Source: CAVRAW01 sp963716135
Lineage (GTDB): Bacteria; Planctomycetota; Planctomycetia; Pirellulales; JADZDJ01
Direction: 5' to 3'
NCBI GenBank assembly: GCA_963716135.1
Contig: OY970289.1
Span: 2,108,001-2,172,000, forward strand
DNA length: 64,000 nt
Shown: in pieces, positions 18,101 through 27,523 of the stretch
How positions within the stretch are numbered: position 1 is the stretch's first letter
Layout: every line of letters begins with the position of its first letter
Notes under the pieces: generated by a model
Seen by the model: the letters and a program-made list of their open reading frames with translations, nothing else
Database searches by the model: none
What the model was told of the DNA's origin: nothing
Translations under genes and position numbers: made by a program

Positions 18101-19635
18101 ACCGCAGCGCCTCCACCGGATGCAGTCGCGCCGCGCAGGGCCGGCAGCACGCTGGCCAACACGGCGATGATCAGCGCGCCCAAAACGATCCAGGTGACCG
18201 TCAGTGGCTCGACGATCGTGGGAATTTCGTAGAAGTAGTAAATCGACGGATCGAACACGGCCTGGCCGGTGACCCATTCCAAGGCGGAACGGATTTGGTT
18301 GATGTAGTGGACGAACAGCAGGCCGATGCCCAAGCCGACGCCGGCGCCGACCAGCCCCAGCGACAAGCCGTAACCCAGAAAAATGCCCATGATGCCGCGG
18401 CTAGAGGCCCCCAGCGACTTGAGAATGCCCACGTCGCGTGTTTTCTCGACCACGATCATGAAGAAAATGGCCAGGATGCCGAAGCCGGCCACCGCGATGA
18501 TCATGAACAGCAGAATATTGAGCACGGCTTTTTCCATCTGCACGGCGGCCAGCAGCGGGCCTTGCTTATCGCGCCAGGTGTAAACGCCGTACAACTCCGG
18601 CGGGAATTTGTTGCGCAGCAGATCGCGCACCATGTCGCCGTCCACGCCGGCCTTGAGCTTGATCTGGATCGACGTGGCGTTGCCGATGCCGGTCGAGGGA
18701 TCGATCATGCCCCGCAGTTCCTGCAGCTTGCGCATGGGAACGAACACGAACGTCGAATCGTATTCGCTCATTTTGCTTTCGTAAAAATCGACGATCGTGA
18801 AGTTGTCGTGCGCTTCCTTGGGCGGCATGCCGGCGGTCGGGAAAATCAGCTTCACGTCGTCGCCGGGCAGCGCCATGAAGCGATCGACCCCGTCGTGGTC
18901 GCGCATGCTCACCAGGGCGATGCCGATGATGGCGCCGGTGTGCTGTTCGGTGGCGGGGTCGAACTCATCGGCCGGCACGTCGGCAACTTCAAACGGATTC
19001 TCCGAACTTGTCGCCGGCGCCTTCTCCTGTCTCACGTCTCCTGTCTCAGGTCGGTTCGGATCCGCCACCTGGCTCTGCCGTTTTTGCCACGCTTTTTGCT
19101 GGTCGGCCATATACCTGCGCCACGTCCAGCCGGCGTTTTCCATGCCGGGGCGCAGCGGGGCCTGTTGGCCAATTTGATGATCGCGCACGTCGTATCCGCC
19201 GTCGCGCAGGTTGAAGCTCAGCGTCTGCCGATTAGCGGGATGTTGTAAATATTTGCCGAAATCGCTGACCGAAGCGTGCGTCGCCTCGTCGATGCCGATC
19301 AGCATGATCTGCCGCGTGATCGATCGATCGCGGACTTTCAAAATCGCCAGCGCCGGCACGTTCACTGTCGGCGTCATCCCCTCGATAAACTGCCCGGCAA
19401 CCTGCTGAATCTGCTGCATGTGCCACTGCGGATCCTGAAATCCTTCCAGCCCGTGGCTTTCGAACACCACGTCCGAGAGGATGCCATGAATGCGATTTTG
19501 CATCTCGCTGGAAAAGCCGGCCATCACGGCGTTGACCACAATCATCGTGGCCACGCCGAGCATGACGCTGATGATCGAGGCCAGCGCGATCCAGCGCGTC
19601 CGCAGATACCGCCAGCACAACAAGAGCTTATACAT
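18093..19635 (-). CDS. ABC transporter permease, LolC/LolE family (C-terminal frameshift)
   Basis: About 515 residues. The N-terminal cytoplasmic start MYKLLLCWRYLRTRW and first membrane segment (ALASIISVMLGVATMIVVNAVMAGF) are followed by a large periplasmic domain. Three C-terminal membrane segments of FtsX type follow (ILLFMIIAVAGFGILAIFFMIV, GIFLGYGLSLGLVGAGVGLG, TWIVLGALIIAVLASVLPAL). The motif EKTRDVGILKSLGAS is the coupling segment. At about 18130-18136 a GC pair seems lost; the corrected end is AARLHPVEALRYE with stop at 18093, overlapping the ATPase start. The periplasmic domain contains a short repeat tract (19023-19052). Confidence 0.87.
19023..19052. repeat. TCTCCTGTCTCACG-type repeat inside permease gene
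   Basis: Degenerate tandem tract encoding RPETGDVRQEK in a variable periplasmic region of the permease. It shares GTCTCACGTCTC with the floA-downstream repeat at 5534-5545. Confidence 0.6.
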
Positions 19636-19686
19636 GAAGCCAATCCTTCGGCTAACCACAGTCCGTTAATGATTGAGAATCAAGAA

Positions 19687-19785
19687 AACACAGATGAACG
19701 CAGATGAAAAGGATGAACACAGATCGGCAACAACGCGTTTGCTCTTATCTATGTTTATCTGAGTTCATCTGTGTCCATCTGTGTT
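19687..19785. repeat. Inverted repeat of ACACAGATGAAC-type units
   Basis: Left arm 19687-19724 holds AACACAGATGAACGCAGATG and GATGAACACAGAT; right arm 19748-19785 holds the complements GTTTATCTGAGTTCATCT and GTGTCCATCTGTGTT. Loop about 23 bases. It lies between lysS and the permease gene. The unit CGCAGATG recurs at 45000-45030. Confidence 0.88.
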
Positions 19786-19797
19786 CCCTAGATCCTG

Positions 19798-21333
19798 CTA
19801 CTCTTTCTCGGTCTCCGGTCTTAGCAGCGGGAACAAAATCACGTCGCGGATCGACGTGCTGTTGGTCAACAGCATCACCAATCGGTCGATGCCGACGCCC
19901 AAGCCGCCGGCCGGAGGCATGCCGTGGCGCAGGGCGCGAATAAAATCGTGATCCATCTTGGCCATCGAATCTTCTTCCTTCTGGCCGGCCAACTGCGTGC
20001 GGAACAGTTTTTCCTGCAGGTCGGGATCGTTCAACTCCGTGTAGGCGTTGGCTACCTCCATGCCTTGCACCAAAAGCTCGAAGCGTTCGGCGACGGCCGG
20101 GTTGTCGCGCTTGCGCTTGGTGAGCGGGCAAATGCTCGCCGGATAATCCATCACGAACACCGGCCCGGCGAGCTTGTGCTCGACGACCTCCTCGAAAATT
20201 TCGCTTTTGATCACGTCGGGATGCTTGCCCGACGTCTCAAAGCCGATCTTCTCCGCAATTTTCTTCATCCCCTCGACATCGCTGGGCGAAATGCCGGTGT
20301 GCTGCTGGAACAGTTCGTCGTAGGTGTGCCGTGCAAACGGCGGCGTGAAATCGATCGTCGCTTCGCCGTACCTCAATTTCATCTCCTGCCCGGTCGCGCC
20401 AATGGCATTGACGATCAGCTTCTCGGTCAGGTCCATCATCGAACGGTAATCGCCGTAGGCCTGATACACCTCCAGCATGGTGAATTCGGGATTGTGCCGC
20501 GGGCTGATGCCTTCATTGCGGTAGACGCGGCCCAGTTCATAAACACGCTCTACGCCGCCGACCAGCAATCGCTTCAGGTGCAACTCCAGCGCAATGCGCA
20601 GGAACAGGTCGATATCCAGCGTGTTGTGATGTGTCACAAACGGCCGGGCCGCGGCCCCCCCGGCAATCGAATGCAGCGTGGGCCCCTCGACTTCGACGAA
20701 TCGCTCGGCAGCCAGCGTTTGGCGGATCGATTGCACGATCTTGGTGCGATTCAAAAATCGCTCCAGCACCCCTTCGCCGTGGATCAAGTCGAGATAGCGC
20801 ATCCGCTGGCGCAGTTCCGGGTCGTGCAGCCCGTGAAACTTATCCGGCGGCGTTTCCAGCGACTTGGTAAGAAAAAACAGCTTGTCGGCGAAGATCGTCA
20901 GCTCGCCCTTCTGCGTGTGCTTCAGTTCCCCTTCGACGCCGATCAGATCTCCCAGGTCGAAGCACTGGGCCAGCTCCCAGTTTTGTTGGCCGACCTGCTT
21001 CTGTCCGATATAGAGCTGGAGCTTGCCGGTCCAATCGCGGATATCGGCGAAGATCAGCTTCCCCGTGTCGCGCATCAGCACGATGCGGCCGCAAGCACGA
21101 ACTTTTGGGCCATGCTGCTCGCCGTGTTTTTGCCCGGCGGCAGGGGGTTGAGCGACGATTTCGGTTTCCCGGCGGCGGATGTCCCCGATGGCCTGATAAT
21201 CGTCGAAGCGTCCGCCCCAGGGATCGACCCCCAGGGCCTCGATTTTTCGAAGTTTTTCTCGCCGAGCGGCCTCCAGCGCCTCGTGGGATCGTTCCGATTG
21301 GTTGCCGGCATCGGGGGTCATGGCGAGCGACAT
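19798..21333 (-). CDS. lysS: Lysyl-tRNA synthetase, class II
   Basis: Charges tRNA-Lys. 511 residues with an intact frame. An N-terminal OB-fold anticodon-binding domain (VRACGRIVLMRDTGKLIFADI) precedes the class II core: motif 1 around RFVEVEGPTLHSIAGGA, motif 2 FRN-like VYRNEGISPRHNPEFTMLE, motif 3 GLGVGIDRLVMLLTNSTSIRDVILFP. Typical bacterial length. Downstream of it on the same strand, after a hairpin repeat, is the LolC-type permease. Confidence 0.97.
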   Translation of the reverse strand: MSLAMTPDAGNQSERSHEALEAARREKLRKIEALGVDPWGGRFDDYQAIGDIRRRETEIVAQPPAAGQKHGEQHGPKVRACGRIVLMRDTGKLIFADIRDWTGKLQLYIGQKQVGQQNWELAQCFDLGDLIGVEGELKHTQKGELTIFADKLFFLTKSLETPPDKFHGLHDPELRQRMRYLDLIHGEGVLERFLNRTKIVQSIRQTLAAERFVEVEGPTLHSIAGGAAARPFVTHHNTLDIDLFLRIALELHLKRLLVGGVERVYELGRVYRNEGISPRHNPEFTMLEVYQAYGDYRSMMDLTEKLIVNAIGATGQEMKLRYGEATIDFTPPFARHTYDELFQQHTGISPSDVEGMKKIAEKIGFETSGKHPDVIKSEIFEEVVEHKLAGPVFVMDYPASICPLTKRKRDNPAVAERFELLVQGMEVANAYTELNDPDLQEKLFRTQLAGQKEEDSMAKMDHDFIRALRHGMPPAGGLGVGIDRLVMLLTNSTSIRDVILFPLLRPETEKE

Positions 21334-21727
21334 GCGATTTGCTTAACTCCAAGAATCGCAACATTTTAGTGAGAAGCCCCCGGGGGTCAATGTCATCTCG
21401 ACTCGCGCCGGGTTATTTGGTAATTGCGGATTTCGCCGTAAATTCCGCAGCCGCAGTTGCGCAAGCCACCTGTGACGGGCGGCATTTGTTCGGCGACAAA
21501 AGTTGTAACCCGTTGCGGCTGTTGGACGTATTGTTTGCAGATGGCGGCGGGGATCGCAGGGCGAGGTTTGAAGTTGGTGACTTTGCTCGAGGAATTCCAT
21601 GCCAGCACATCAGCGCGCCGCGGCGCCTGCCACGGATCACACTCGCCAGGGCCCCCCGAAACTTCACGATCCACGACAGCCGCAGCCTAAACCGGACCGA
21701 GGTTCCTTTCCGCGTTCTTCGTTGAAT
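21334..21727. other. Intergenic region, divergent promoters expected; no convincing gene
   Basis: About 390 bases between the divergent lysS and VOC genes. Open frames on both strands here are short, overlap one another and show no recognisable domain or start context. A tract of Cys/Pro-rich translation on the minus strand (21393-21674) is not convincing. Promoters for both genes presumably lie here, but no clear -35/-10 pair stands out. Confidence 0.6.
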
Positions 21728-22108
21728 ATGAGCATCGCCTACAAACTACATCGCCGGCCCGGACTGTACTGCATCGAGCTGCGTACCTCGCAGTGGGAGC
21801 AAATGGTGAAGTGGTATCGCGAAGTGCTCGGCTTGCGCGTGCTGGTGCGGGCGGTGGACGACGGCTATGCCTTGTTCGAAGCCGGCGATACTCGCATGTC
21901 AGTGCTGGCCCGACACACTCCCGGCGAAGCCAGCCCGCGATGGAGCCTGGGTTTCGAGGTCGACAATCTCGACGTGGCGGGTCGACGGCTGGAAGAAGCC
22001 GGCTCGCCGGTTTCTCGTCCGGCGCGGAATCCAGAAGGATTCCAGGAAATTCTCACCTCCGACCCCGATGGCAACGCCGTGCGGCTATTTACCTGGCCCA
22101 ACGGGTAA
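21728..22108 (+). CDS. VOC-superfamily (glyoxalase/bleomycin-resistance fold) protein
   Basis: 126 residues from ATG at 21728. Two beta-alpha-beta-beta-beta halves are visible: LYCIELRTSQWEQMVKWYREVLGLRVLV and LGFEVDNLDVAGRRLEEAGSPV, ending in the usual EILTSDPDGNAVRLF. Metal ligands of true glyoxalase I are only partly evident (H absent from the first strand, E in FQEI). The activity is unknown. An inverted repeat follows its stop by three bases. Confidence 0.85.
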   Translation: MSIAYKLHRRPGLYCIELRTSQWEQMVKWYREVLGLRVLVRAVDDGYALFEAGDTRMSVLARHTPGEASPRWSLGFEVDNLDVAGRRLEEAGSPVSRPARNPEGFQEILTSDPDGNAVRLFTWPNG

Positions 22109-22111
22109 CGG

Positions 22112-22252
22112 AAAAGGCAGAAGGCAGACGGCAAAAAGCAGAAGAGATCGGGTTCCAAGCGAATTGACCCGACCGGTTGCGGCGGTCATCATTGATTTCA
22201 GCCATCGCTGCTTTCCACGTTCTGCCGTCTGCTTTCTGCCTTCTGCCTTTTC
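22112..22252. repeat. Inverted pair of GGCAGAAG-type repeats
   Basis: Left arm 22112-22146 has GGCAGAAGGCAGACGGC and GCAGAAG units; right arm 22221-22252 has TCTGCCGTCTGCTTTCTGCC followed by TTCTGCC. About 75 bases separate the arms. The right arm ends three bases before the kinase ATG, so a folded transcript would bury the ribosome-binding region. Confidence 0.87.
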
Positions 22253-22255
22253 TCC

Positions 22256-24486
22256 ATGCCAACTGACTTCACCCAAGCGCAGGGCAGTGACGAGCTGTTG
22301 CGGGCGATGCAGCTTAGCCAGCGCAGCCAGCCACCCTGCCAGGTGCCCGGCTACGAGCCGCATCGCTTTCTAGGCGCCGGCGCTTATGGCGAGGTTTGGG
22401 TGGGCATCGATCGCACCACCGGCCGCCAGGTGGCGATCAAATTCTACTTGCACCGCGGCGGGCTCGACTGGTCGCTCTTGTCGCACGAAGTCGAGAAGCT
22501 GGCCTTCCTCTCGGCCGATCGCTACGTGGTGCAGTTGCTCGACGTCGGTTGGGATTCGGAGCCGCCGTACTATGTGATGGAGTACGTCGAGCACGGCTCG
22601 CTGGACCAGCGGCTGCAGAAACAAGGCCGGCTGCCCGCCGGCGAGGCCACGGCGCTTCTGCGCGAAATTGCCGTGGGCCTGATGCATGCGCACAGCAAAG
22701 GCGTGTTCCACTGCGATCTGAAGCCGGCCAATGTGCTGTTGGATCAGGACGGCAAGCCGCGTTTGGCCGATTTCGGCCAGTCGCGCTTGTCGCACGAGCA
22801 AACGCCAGCCTTGGGCACGCTGTTTTACATGGCGCCGGAGCAGGCCGATCCGCAGGCTGTGCCCGACGCGCGGTGGGACGTGTACGCCCTGGGCGCGATG
22901 CTGTATGCCATGCTCACCGGCGCGCCGCCGCACCGCAGCGAGCAAGCGCTCAAGCAGATTGAAGCGGCGCCCGATTTGGATCAGCGGCTGGCCCGCTATC
23001 GCAAGCTGATCGTGCAGTCGCCGCCGCCGACGGGACACCGCGAAATTGCCGGCGTCGACAAATCGCTGGCCGAAATCATCGATCGCTCGTTGGCCGCCGA
23101 TCCGCGCGAGCGTTTTCCGACCGTGCAGGCCGTGCTCGATGCGCTGGATGCCCGAGCGCGCCGCCGTTCGCGGCTGCCGCTGGTGGTGTTGGGGGCCCTG
23201 GGCCCGGTGCTATTGCTCACGGTGATGTCGGTGCTGGCTTGGCTATGGTTTACCACTTCGCTGGAACATTCGCGCAATGCGCAGATCGATCAGTCGTTAG
23301 AGGCTTTGCGGTTCGCGGCCCGCAGCGTGGCCACCGCCGCCGGCAAAGATTTGGAGATGCGATACCGCGACGTGGAGCAGGTGACCGCGGATCCGCAGAT
23401 CATCCAATCGCTATCGGCCTTGGAAGGCGATGCCGCCACGCAAAAATTGCTGGATCAACTGAGCGATCCCGCGCAGGCGCGCAGGATTTCAACGAGCTGC
23501 GCGAGCAACTTCGCCGCGCACCGCAGGCCGAGGCGCTGGCCGCGCGGCTGAAGGCGATGGGAAAGCTGGCTGAAGAAAAAACCAAAACCGAAGTTTCCAG
23601 TTGGTTCATCACCGACGCGCATGGCACGCAGGTGGCCCGCTGGCCCTCCAGCGGCGCAACGCTGGGCAAGAATTTTGCCTGGCGAAGCTATTTCAATGGC
23701 GAAGGTGTCGATCACCGCCGCAGTTGGCGCCCCGCTGCCGATCAGCATTTGCAGTCCACGCAGCTTTCGGCCGTCTATACCAGCGACTCCTCGGATTTAT
23801 GGGTCGTGTCGATTTCGTCCCCCATTTTTTCGCAGGCGGCCGACGGAGCGAAAAAATTCCTGGGCGTGGTGGCCATGTCGTTCAATGTCGGCGAACGATT
23901 CATCGAACTTCCGTTGGTCGATCCGGCCGAAGCCGCCAATCGCGCCAATCAATTCGCCGTGCTGGTCGATGCGCGCGAGGTCGATCACACCGGCGAAGCG
24001 GACGGCAAGCAGCCCGGATACATCATCCTGCAGCATCCGGTGTTCGACGACATCATTAAAAGCGATGGGCAACTGCCGGAGCGGTTTTTTGCCGATTACA
24101 AGCTGTCGCCCGCGATGATGGAAGCATTGGAGGCGGGGGTTTCGAAGTACCGCGATCCGGTGGCCGCAGACAAAGAAGCCAAAGCCTATCGCCAACGATA
24201 TCTGGCCGCCAAAGCGCCTGTCGTCGTGCGCGAAAGTCCGACAGGCTGGATCGTGCTGGTGCAGGATTCATACAATCAGGCCATCGGCGCCACGCTGGCC
24301 GACCTGAGCGGAAGCCTGGTGTTCAGCGGTTTGGTCGGGCTCGGGGTGATCGTGCTGGTGATTCTGGCCCTGTGGTGGTTTGTGATTCGCACCTTGGAAG
24401 AACCGACGCGATGGCGGCCGCCCGCCATGGTGGCCAAATCCAGAGCGGCTGATACACTACCCATCCGGCATCCGCAAAAAACTTAG
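22256..24486 (+). CDS. Membrane Ser/Thr protein kinase with extracytoplasmic sensor domain (frameshift near 23480)
   Basis: The kinase domain occupies residues about 32-300: glycine loop GAGAYG (40-45), Lys62 in VAIKFY, catalytic loop HCDLKPANV (Asp154, a non-RD kinase with Cys in place of Arg), DFG at 172-174 and APE in YMAPEQ. A membrane span (about 307-332) leads to a double-Cache-like extracytoplasmic domain (SSWFITDAHGTQVARWP, WRSYFNGEG, GVVAMSFNVGERFIELP). A second span lies near the C terminus (LVFSGLVGLGVIVLVILALWW). At about 23478 one G seems lost in PAQAAQDFNELREQL. It is followed after 10 bases by an ECF sigma factor, suggesting phosphorylation-controlled sigma activity (inference from STK-ECF linkage). 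Confidence 0.9.
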
Positions 24487-24496
24487 GCAGCCACCC

Positions 24497-25114
24497 ATGG
24501 AAGCGGACGAAGAAGCGATCGTCTCAAAAGTGCGCGACGGCGACGGCCAGGCGCTGGCCGATTTCATTGTCGCCAAGCGGCCGCAACTGTTGGCCTTCAT
24601 CGATCGGCGGCTGGGCGCGGCAGTGCGGCGCAAGATTGAGGCCGACGATCTGTTCCAGGAAACCAGCGCCGAAGCGATCCGCTCGATTGGCGAGGTCGAT
24701 TTGGCCGATCGCGATCCGTTCAACTGGCTTTGCCAGGTCGCCGAGCGGCGAATCATCGACGCCCATCGCCGCTTCTTTGGCAGCCAGAAGCGCGACGCCG
24801 GGCGCGAGGTTTCGCTCAACGCCGGCGGCAGCACCAGCGACACCAGCCGGCCAGGCTTGATCAATTTGCTGGTGGCCAGCATGACCTCCGCCAGCCAGGC
24901 CTTTTCGCGCGATCAGCGGCAGATGAAGTTGCTGGCGGCGCTGGAAAAGCTGCCGGAAGATCACCGCGAGGCGCTGCGGCTGCGCTATCTGGAAAATCTG
25001 CCGTCCAAAGACATCGCCGAGAAGCTGGGAAAATCCGACGGCGCGGTCCGCGTGATGCTCACTCGATCGCTGGCCAAGCTGCAGCAAATCCTCGAGTTGG
25101 AAGGCACGCTGTGA
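24497..25114 (+). CDS. ECF-type RNA polymerase sigma factor (kinase-linked)
   Basis: 205 residues. Region 2 is visible as ADDLFQETSAEAIRSI and FNWLCQVAERRIIDAHRRFF; region 4 as LEKLPEDHREALRLRYLENLPSKDIAEKLGKSDGAVRVMLTRSLAKLQ. A longer than usual linker separates the regions, typical of planctomycete ECF groups. It starts 10 bases after the kinase gene on the same strand, and no anti-sigma gene is adjacent. This fits ECF groups whose partner is a Ser/Thr kinase rather than an anti-sigma factor (family knowledge). Confidence 0.92.
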   Translation: MEADEEAIVSKVRDGDGQALADFIVAKRPQLLAFIDRRLGAAVRRKIEADDLFQETSAEAIRSIGEVDLADRDPFNWLCQVAERRIIDAHRRFFGSQKRDAGREVSLNAGGSTSDTSRPGLINLLVASMTSASQAFSRDQRQMKLLAALEKLPEDHREALRLRYLENLPSKDIAEKLGKSDGAVRVMLTRSLAKLQQILELEGTL

Positions 25115-25118
25115 AAAC

Positions 25119-25209
25119 GAGTGAATCGGTGAGTAAGTGAGTAGGTATTCTGGTGAACTTCCTTATAATGAAAACGTCTTTACTTACTCACCTACTCATT
25201 TCCTCGCTC
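25119..25209. repeat. Inverted pair of GTGAGTA-type repeats
   Basis: Left arm 25119-25147 carries GTGAGTAA/GTGAGTAG units; right arm 25181-25209 carries TACTTACTCACCTACTCATT. Loop about 33 bases, which includes TATAAT at 25164-25169. It separates the sigma factor gene from mnmA. Confidence 0.88.
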
Positions 25210-25226
25210 CTTCCGAAGGAAACCGC

Positions 25227-26407
25227 GTGGCTCGAGTCGTCATGGCAATGTCGGGCGGGGTCGATAGCAGCGTGGCCGCGGCGCTTTTGTGCCGCGCCGG
25301 CCACGAGGTGATCGGCGTCTTCATGCGCCACGGCGAACATGCGGAAGCCGCTACTGCAGCGGCTTGCTCAAGCCCGGGGGTTGCAACGCCTGGGCTTGCG
25401 ACGCTGCCGATCGTGCACGCCCGGGCCGACCACAAGCAAGGCTGCTGCAGCGCCGCCGATGCCGAAGATGCCCGCCGCGTGGCCCAATCGCTCGAGGTGC
25501 CGTTTTACGCTTTGAACCTGAGCGAAGATTTCGCGCGGATCATCGACTACTTCGTCGATGAATATACTGCCGCCCGCACGCCGAACCCCTGCGTGGTGTG
25601 CAACAACTGGCTGAAGTTCGGCAGGCTGTTCGAGTATGCCGATAGCGTGGGGGCGGAATTCGTCGCCACGGGGCACTATGCGCGGGTTCAGGATTCAGGG
25701 TTCAGGGTTCAGGAAACAACGTTTAGCCCCGGCCCCCAGGCCGGGGGCACATCGCCCGCTCTCCTGCGCGGACTCGATGCCGCCAAAGATCAGTCCTACG
25801 TTCTGTTCGGCGTGGCGCGGCAGTATTTGCCGCGGATGATGCTGCCCATCGGCGCGTACCGCAAGCCGCAAATTCGCCGACTGGCGGAGCAGCTTGGCCT
25901 GCGCGTGGCCGACAAGCCCGACAGCCAGGAAATTTGTTTTGTCACCAGCGGCGATCATGCCGACTTCGTCCGCCGCCGCCGCGGCGATGACACCGACACG
26001 TCTGGAGAAATTGTATTAAACGATGGCACGGTGGTCGGCCAACACGCCGGCATCGAAGCCTTCACCATCGGCCAGCGCAAGGGATTGGGCGTGGCCCTGG
26101 GCCAGCCGCACTACGTCACGCGCATCGAGGCCGAAACGCGCCGCGTCGTCATCGGCCGGCACGAAGAGTTGGCCCGCCGCGAGCTGTTCGCCGACCGCGC
26201 GAACTGGCTCATCGACGCGCCTACTGAACCATTTGCGCCCTGGTGCAAATCCGCTACAACAGCACCGCGGAAGCGGCGCTGGTCGAGCCGCTCGGCCCGG
26301 ACCGCTTTCGGGTGCAGTTCGACGAGCCGCGCTACGGCGTCGCCCCCGGCCAGGCCGCCGTGTGCTACGACGGCAACCGCGTGCTGGGCGGCGGCTGGAT
26401 CCAATAG
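25227..26407 (+). CDS. mnmA: tRNA-specific 2-thiouridylase (in-frame repeat insertion; frameshift near 26240)
   Basis: Makes s2U34 in tRNA-Lys/Glu/Gln. The PP-loop VMAMSGGVDSSVAAALL is at the N terminus. The catalytic Cys pair is in TPNPCVVCN and SQEICFV, with the family segment AFTIGQRKGLGVALGQPHYVTRIE. The GTG start at 25227 is preceded by GAAGGA six bases upstream; earlier codons are repeat. After the conserved ATGHYARV, about 23 residues (positions 25687-25755) come from intergenic-type repeats before LLRGLDAAKDQSYVLFGV resumes. Near 26240 the frame shifts and the true C terminus VQIRYNSTAEAALVEPLGP...RVLGGGWIQ ends at 26407. Confidence 0.92.
25687..25755. repeat. Repeat tract and GC hairpin inserted in frame within mnmA
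   Basis: Tandem heptamers TTCAGGA, TTCAGGG, TTCAGGG, TTCAGGA, then TTTAGCCCCGGCC with its complement GGCCGGGG. The same TTTAGCCCCGGCC hairpin occurs at the end of the rrf2-type gene (35059-35080). Here it is translated as VQDSGFRVQ...FSPGPQAGGT. Confidence 0.8.
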
Positions 26408-26486
26408 CAACTGGCCCCCTTGCCCTCAAAGCGGTATGCTAGGAGCCGTGGTCTGTGCTTGATTGACAAACGATTCTGAAATTCCA

Positions 26487-27494
26487 ATGTCGCACTCCGT
26501 CGCCCATCTTCTGGCCCAGCTCGATCGCCCGCCCGACAGCCTTTGGTTTTACCTCGTCGGCGGCGTGGCGGTGTTTTTCTTCCTCGTCTTTCTGATCCTG
26601 ATCCTCACGTACGGAAAGATGTGGTTCCAGGCGTACATGTCCAACGCCCGGGTCAGCCTGCTGAACCTGGTGGGCATGAGCTTGCGAAAGGTCGATGCCC
26701 GCGTGATCGTGCAAGCCAAGATCATGGCCATGCAGGCCGGCGTGGGCACCGATCCGCACACCGGCATCACCACGCGGCGCTTGGAGGCGCATTATCTGGC
26801 AGGGGGCGACGTGCCGCGAGTGATCCGAGCGATCATCGCCGCTCAGCGGGCCGACATCGATTTGGATTTCGACCGCGCCGCCGCCATCGACCTGGCCGGG
26901 CGCGACGTGCTCGACGCCGTGCAGACCAGCGTCAATCCGAAAGTCATCGATTGCCCCGATCCCAACACCAGCCGCAAAAGCACGCTTTCGGCCATCGCCA
27001 AAAACGGCGTGGAGCTGCGCGTGAAGGCCCGCGTGACGGTGCGCACCAACTTGCAGCAGCTTATCGGCGGCGCCACGGAAGAGACGATCATCGCCCGCGT
27101 GGGGGAAGGCATCATAACGGCCATCGGCTCCGCCGACAGCCATCTCAGCGTGATTGAAAATCCCGATCGGATCAGCAAAGCGGTGCTGACGCGCGGGCTG
27201 GACGCCAACACTGCGTTTCAAATCGTGTCGATCGACATTGCCGACGTCGACGTAGGGGAAAACATCGGCGCCCGCTTGCAAGCCGATCAGGCCGAAGCCG
27301 ACACCCGCGTGGCCCGCGCCAAAGCCGAAGAGCGGCGCGCGTTTGCCATCGCCAAAGAACAGGAAATGAAGGCTGCGGTGCAGGAAAACCGCGCCGTGGT
27401 CGTCAAGGCCGAGGCGCAAGTGCCCGTGGCCATGGCCCACGCCTTCCGCACCGGCAACCTGCACGGCAAGGCGGCCGACAACGGCGCTGCGTAA
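26487..27494 (+). CDS. floA: Flotillin-like protein FloA (second copy)
   Basis: 335 residues from ATG at 26487; a TTG eight codons earlier is less likely. One hydrophobic segment (about 20-45) is followed by the same core as the first copy: LRKVDARVIVQAKIMAMQAG, AIDLAGRDVLDAVQTSVNPKVIDCP, RVTVRTNLQQLIGGATEETIIARVGEGIITAIGSA, SIDIADVDVGENIGARLQADQAEADTRVARAKAEERRAFA. The C terminus is shorter than in the first copy and ends after MAHAFRTGNLHGK. It has no NfeD neighbour; upstream is mnmA, about 80 bases away. The two copies probably form different or mixed membrane assemblies (inference). Confidence 0.93.
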   Translation: MSHSVAHLLAQLDRPPDSLWFYLVGGVAVFFFLVFLILILTYGKMWFQAYMSNARVSLLNLVGMSLRKVDARVIVQAKIMAMQAGVGTDPHTGITTRRLEAHYLAGGDVPRVIRAIIAAQRADIDLDFDRAAAIDLAGRDVLDAVQTSVNPKVIDCPDPNTSRKSTLSAIAKNGVELRVKARVTVRTNLQQLIGGATEETIIARVGEGIITAIGSADSHLSVIENPDRISKAVLTRGLDANTAFQIVSIDIADVDVGENIGARLQADQAEADTRVARAKAEERRAFAIAKEQEMKAAVQENRAVVVKAEAQVPVAMAHAFRTGNLHGKAADNGAA

Positions 27495-27523
27495 CGCCTA
27501 CCTTTGGTATTCGCTGGCAATTT

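Noticed and set aside
19924..21369. 481-codon plus-strand open frame
   Set aside because: Exact antisense of lysS, which has all class II motifs.
21393..21674. 93-codon minus-strand frame between lysS and the VOC gene
   Set aside because: No start context or family; overlaps other equally good frames on both strands.
25119..25209. CRISPR-like array
   Set aside because: Units are only 7-9 bases, degenerate and without unique spacers; no cas genes anywhere in the window.
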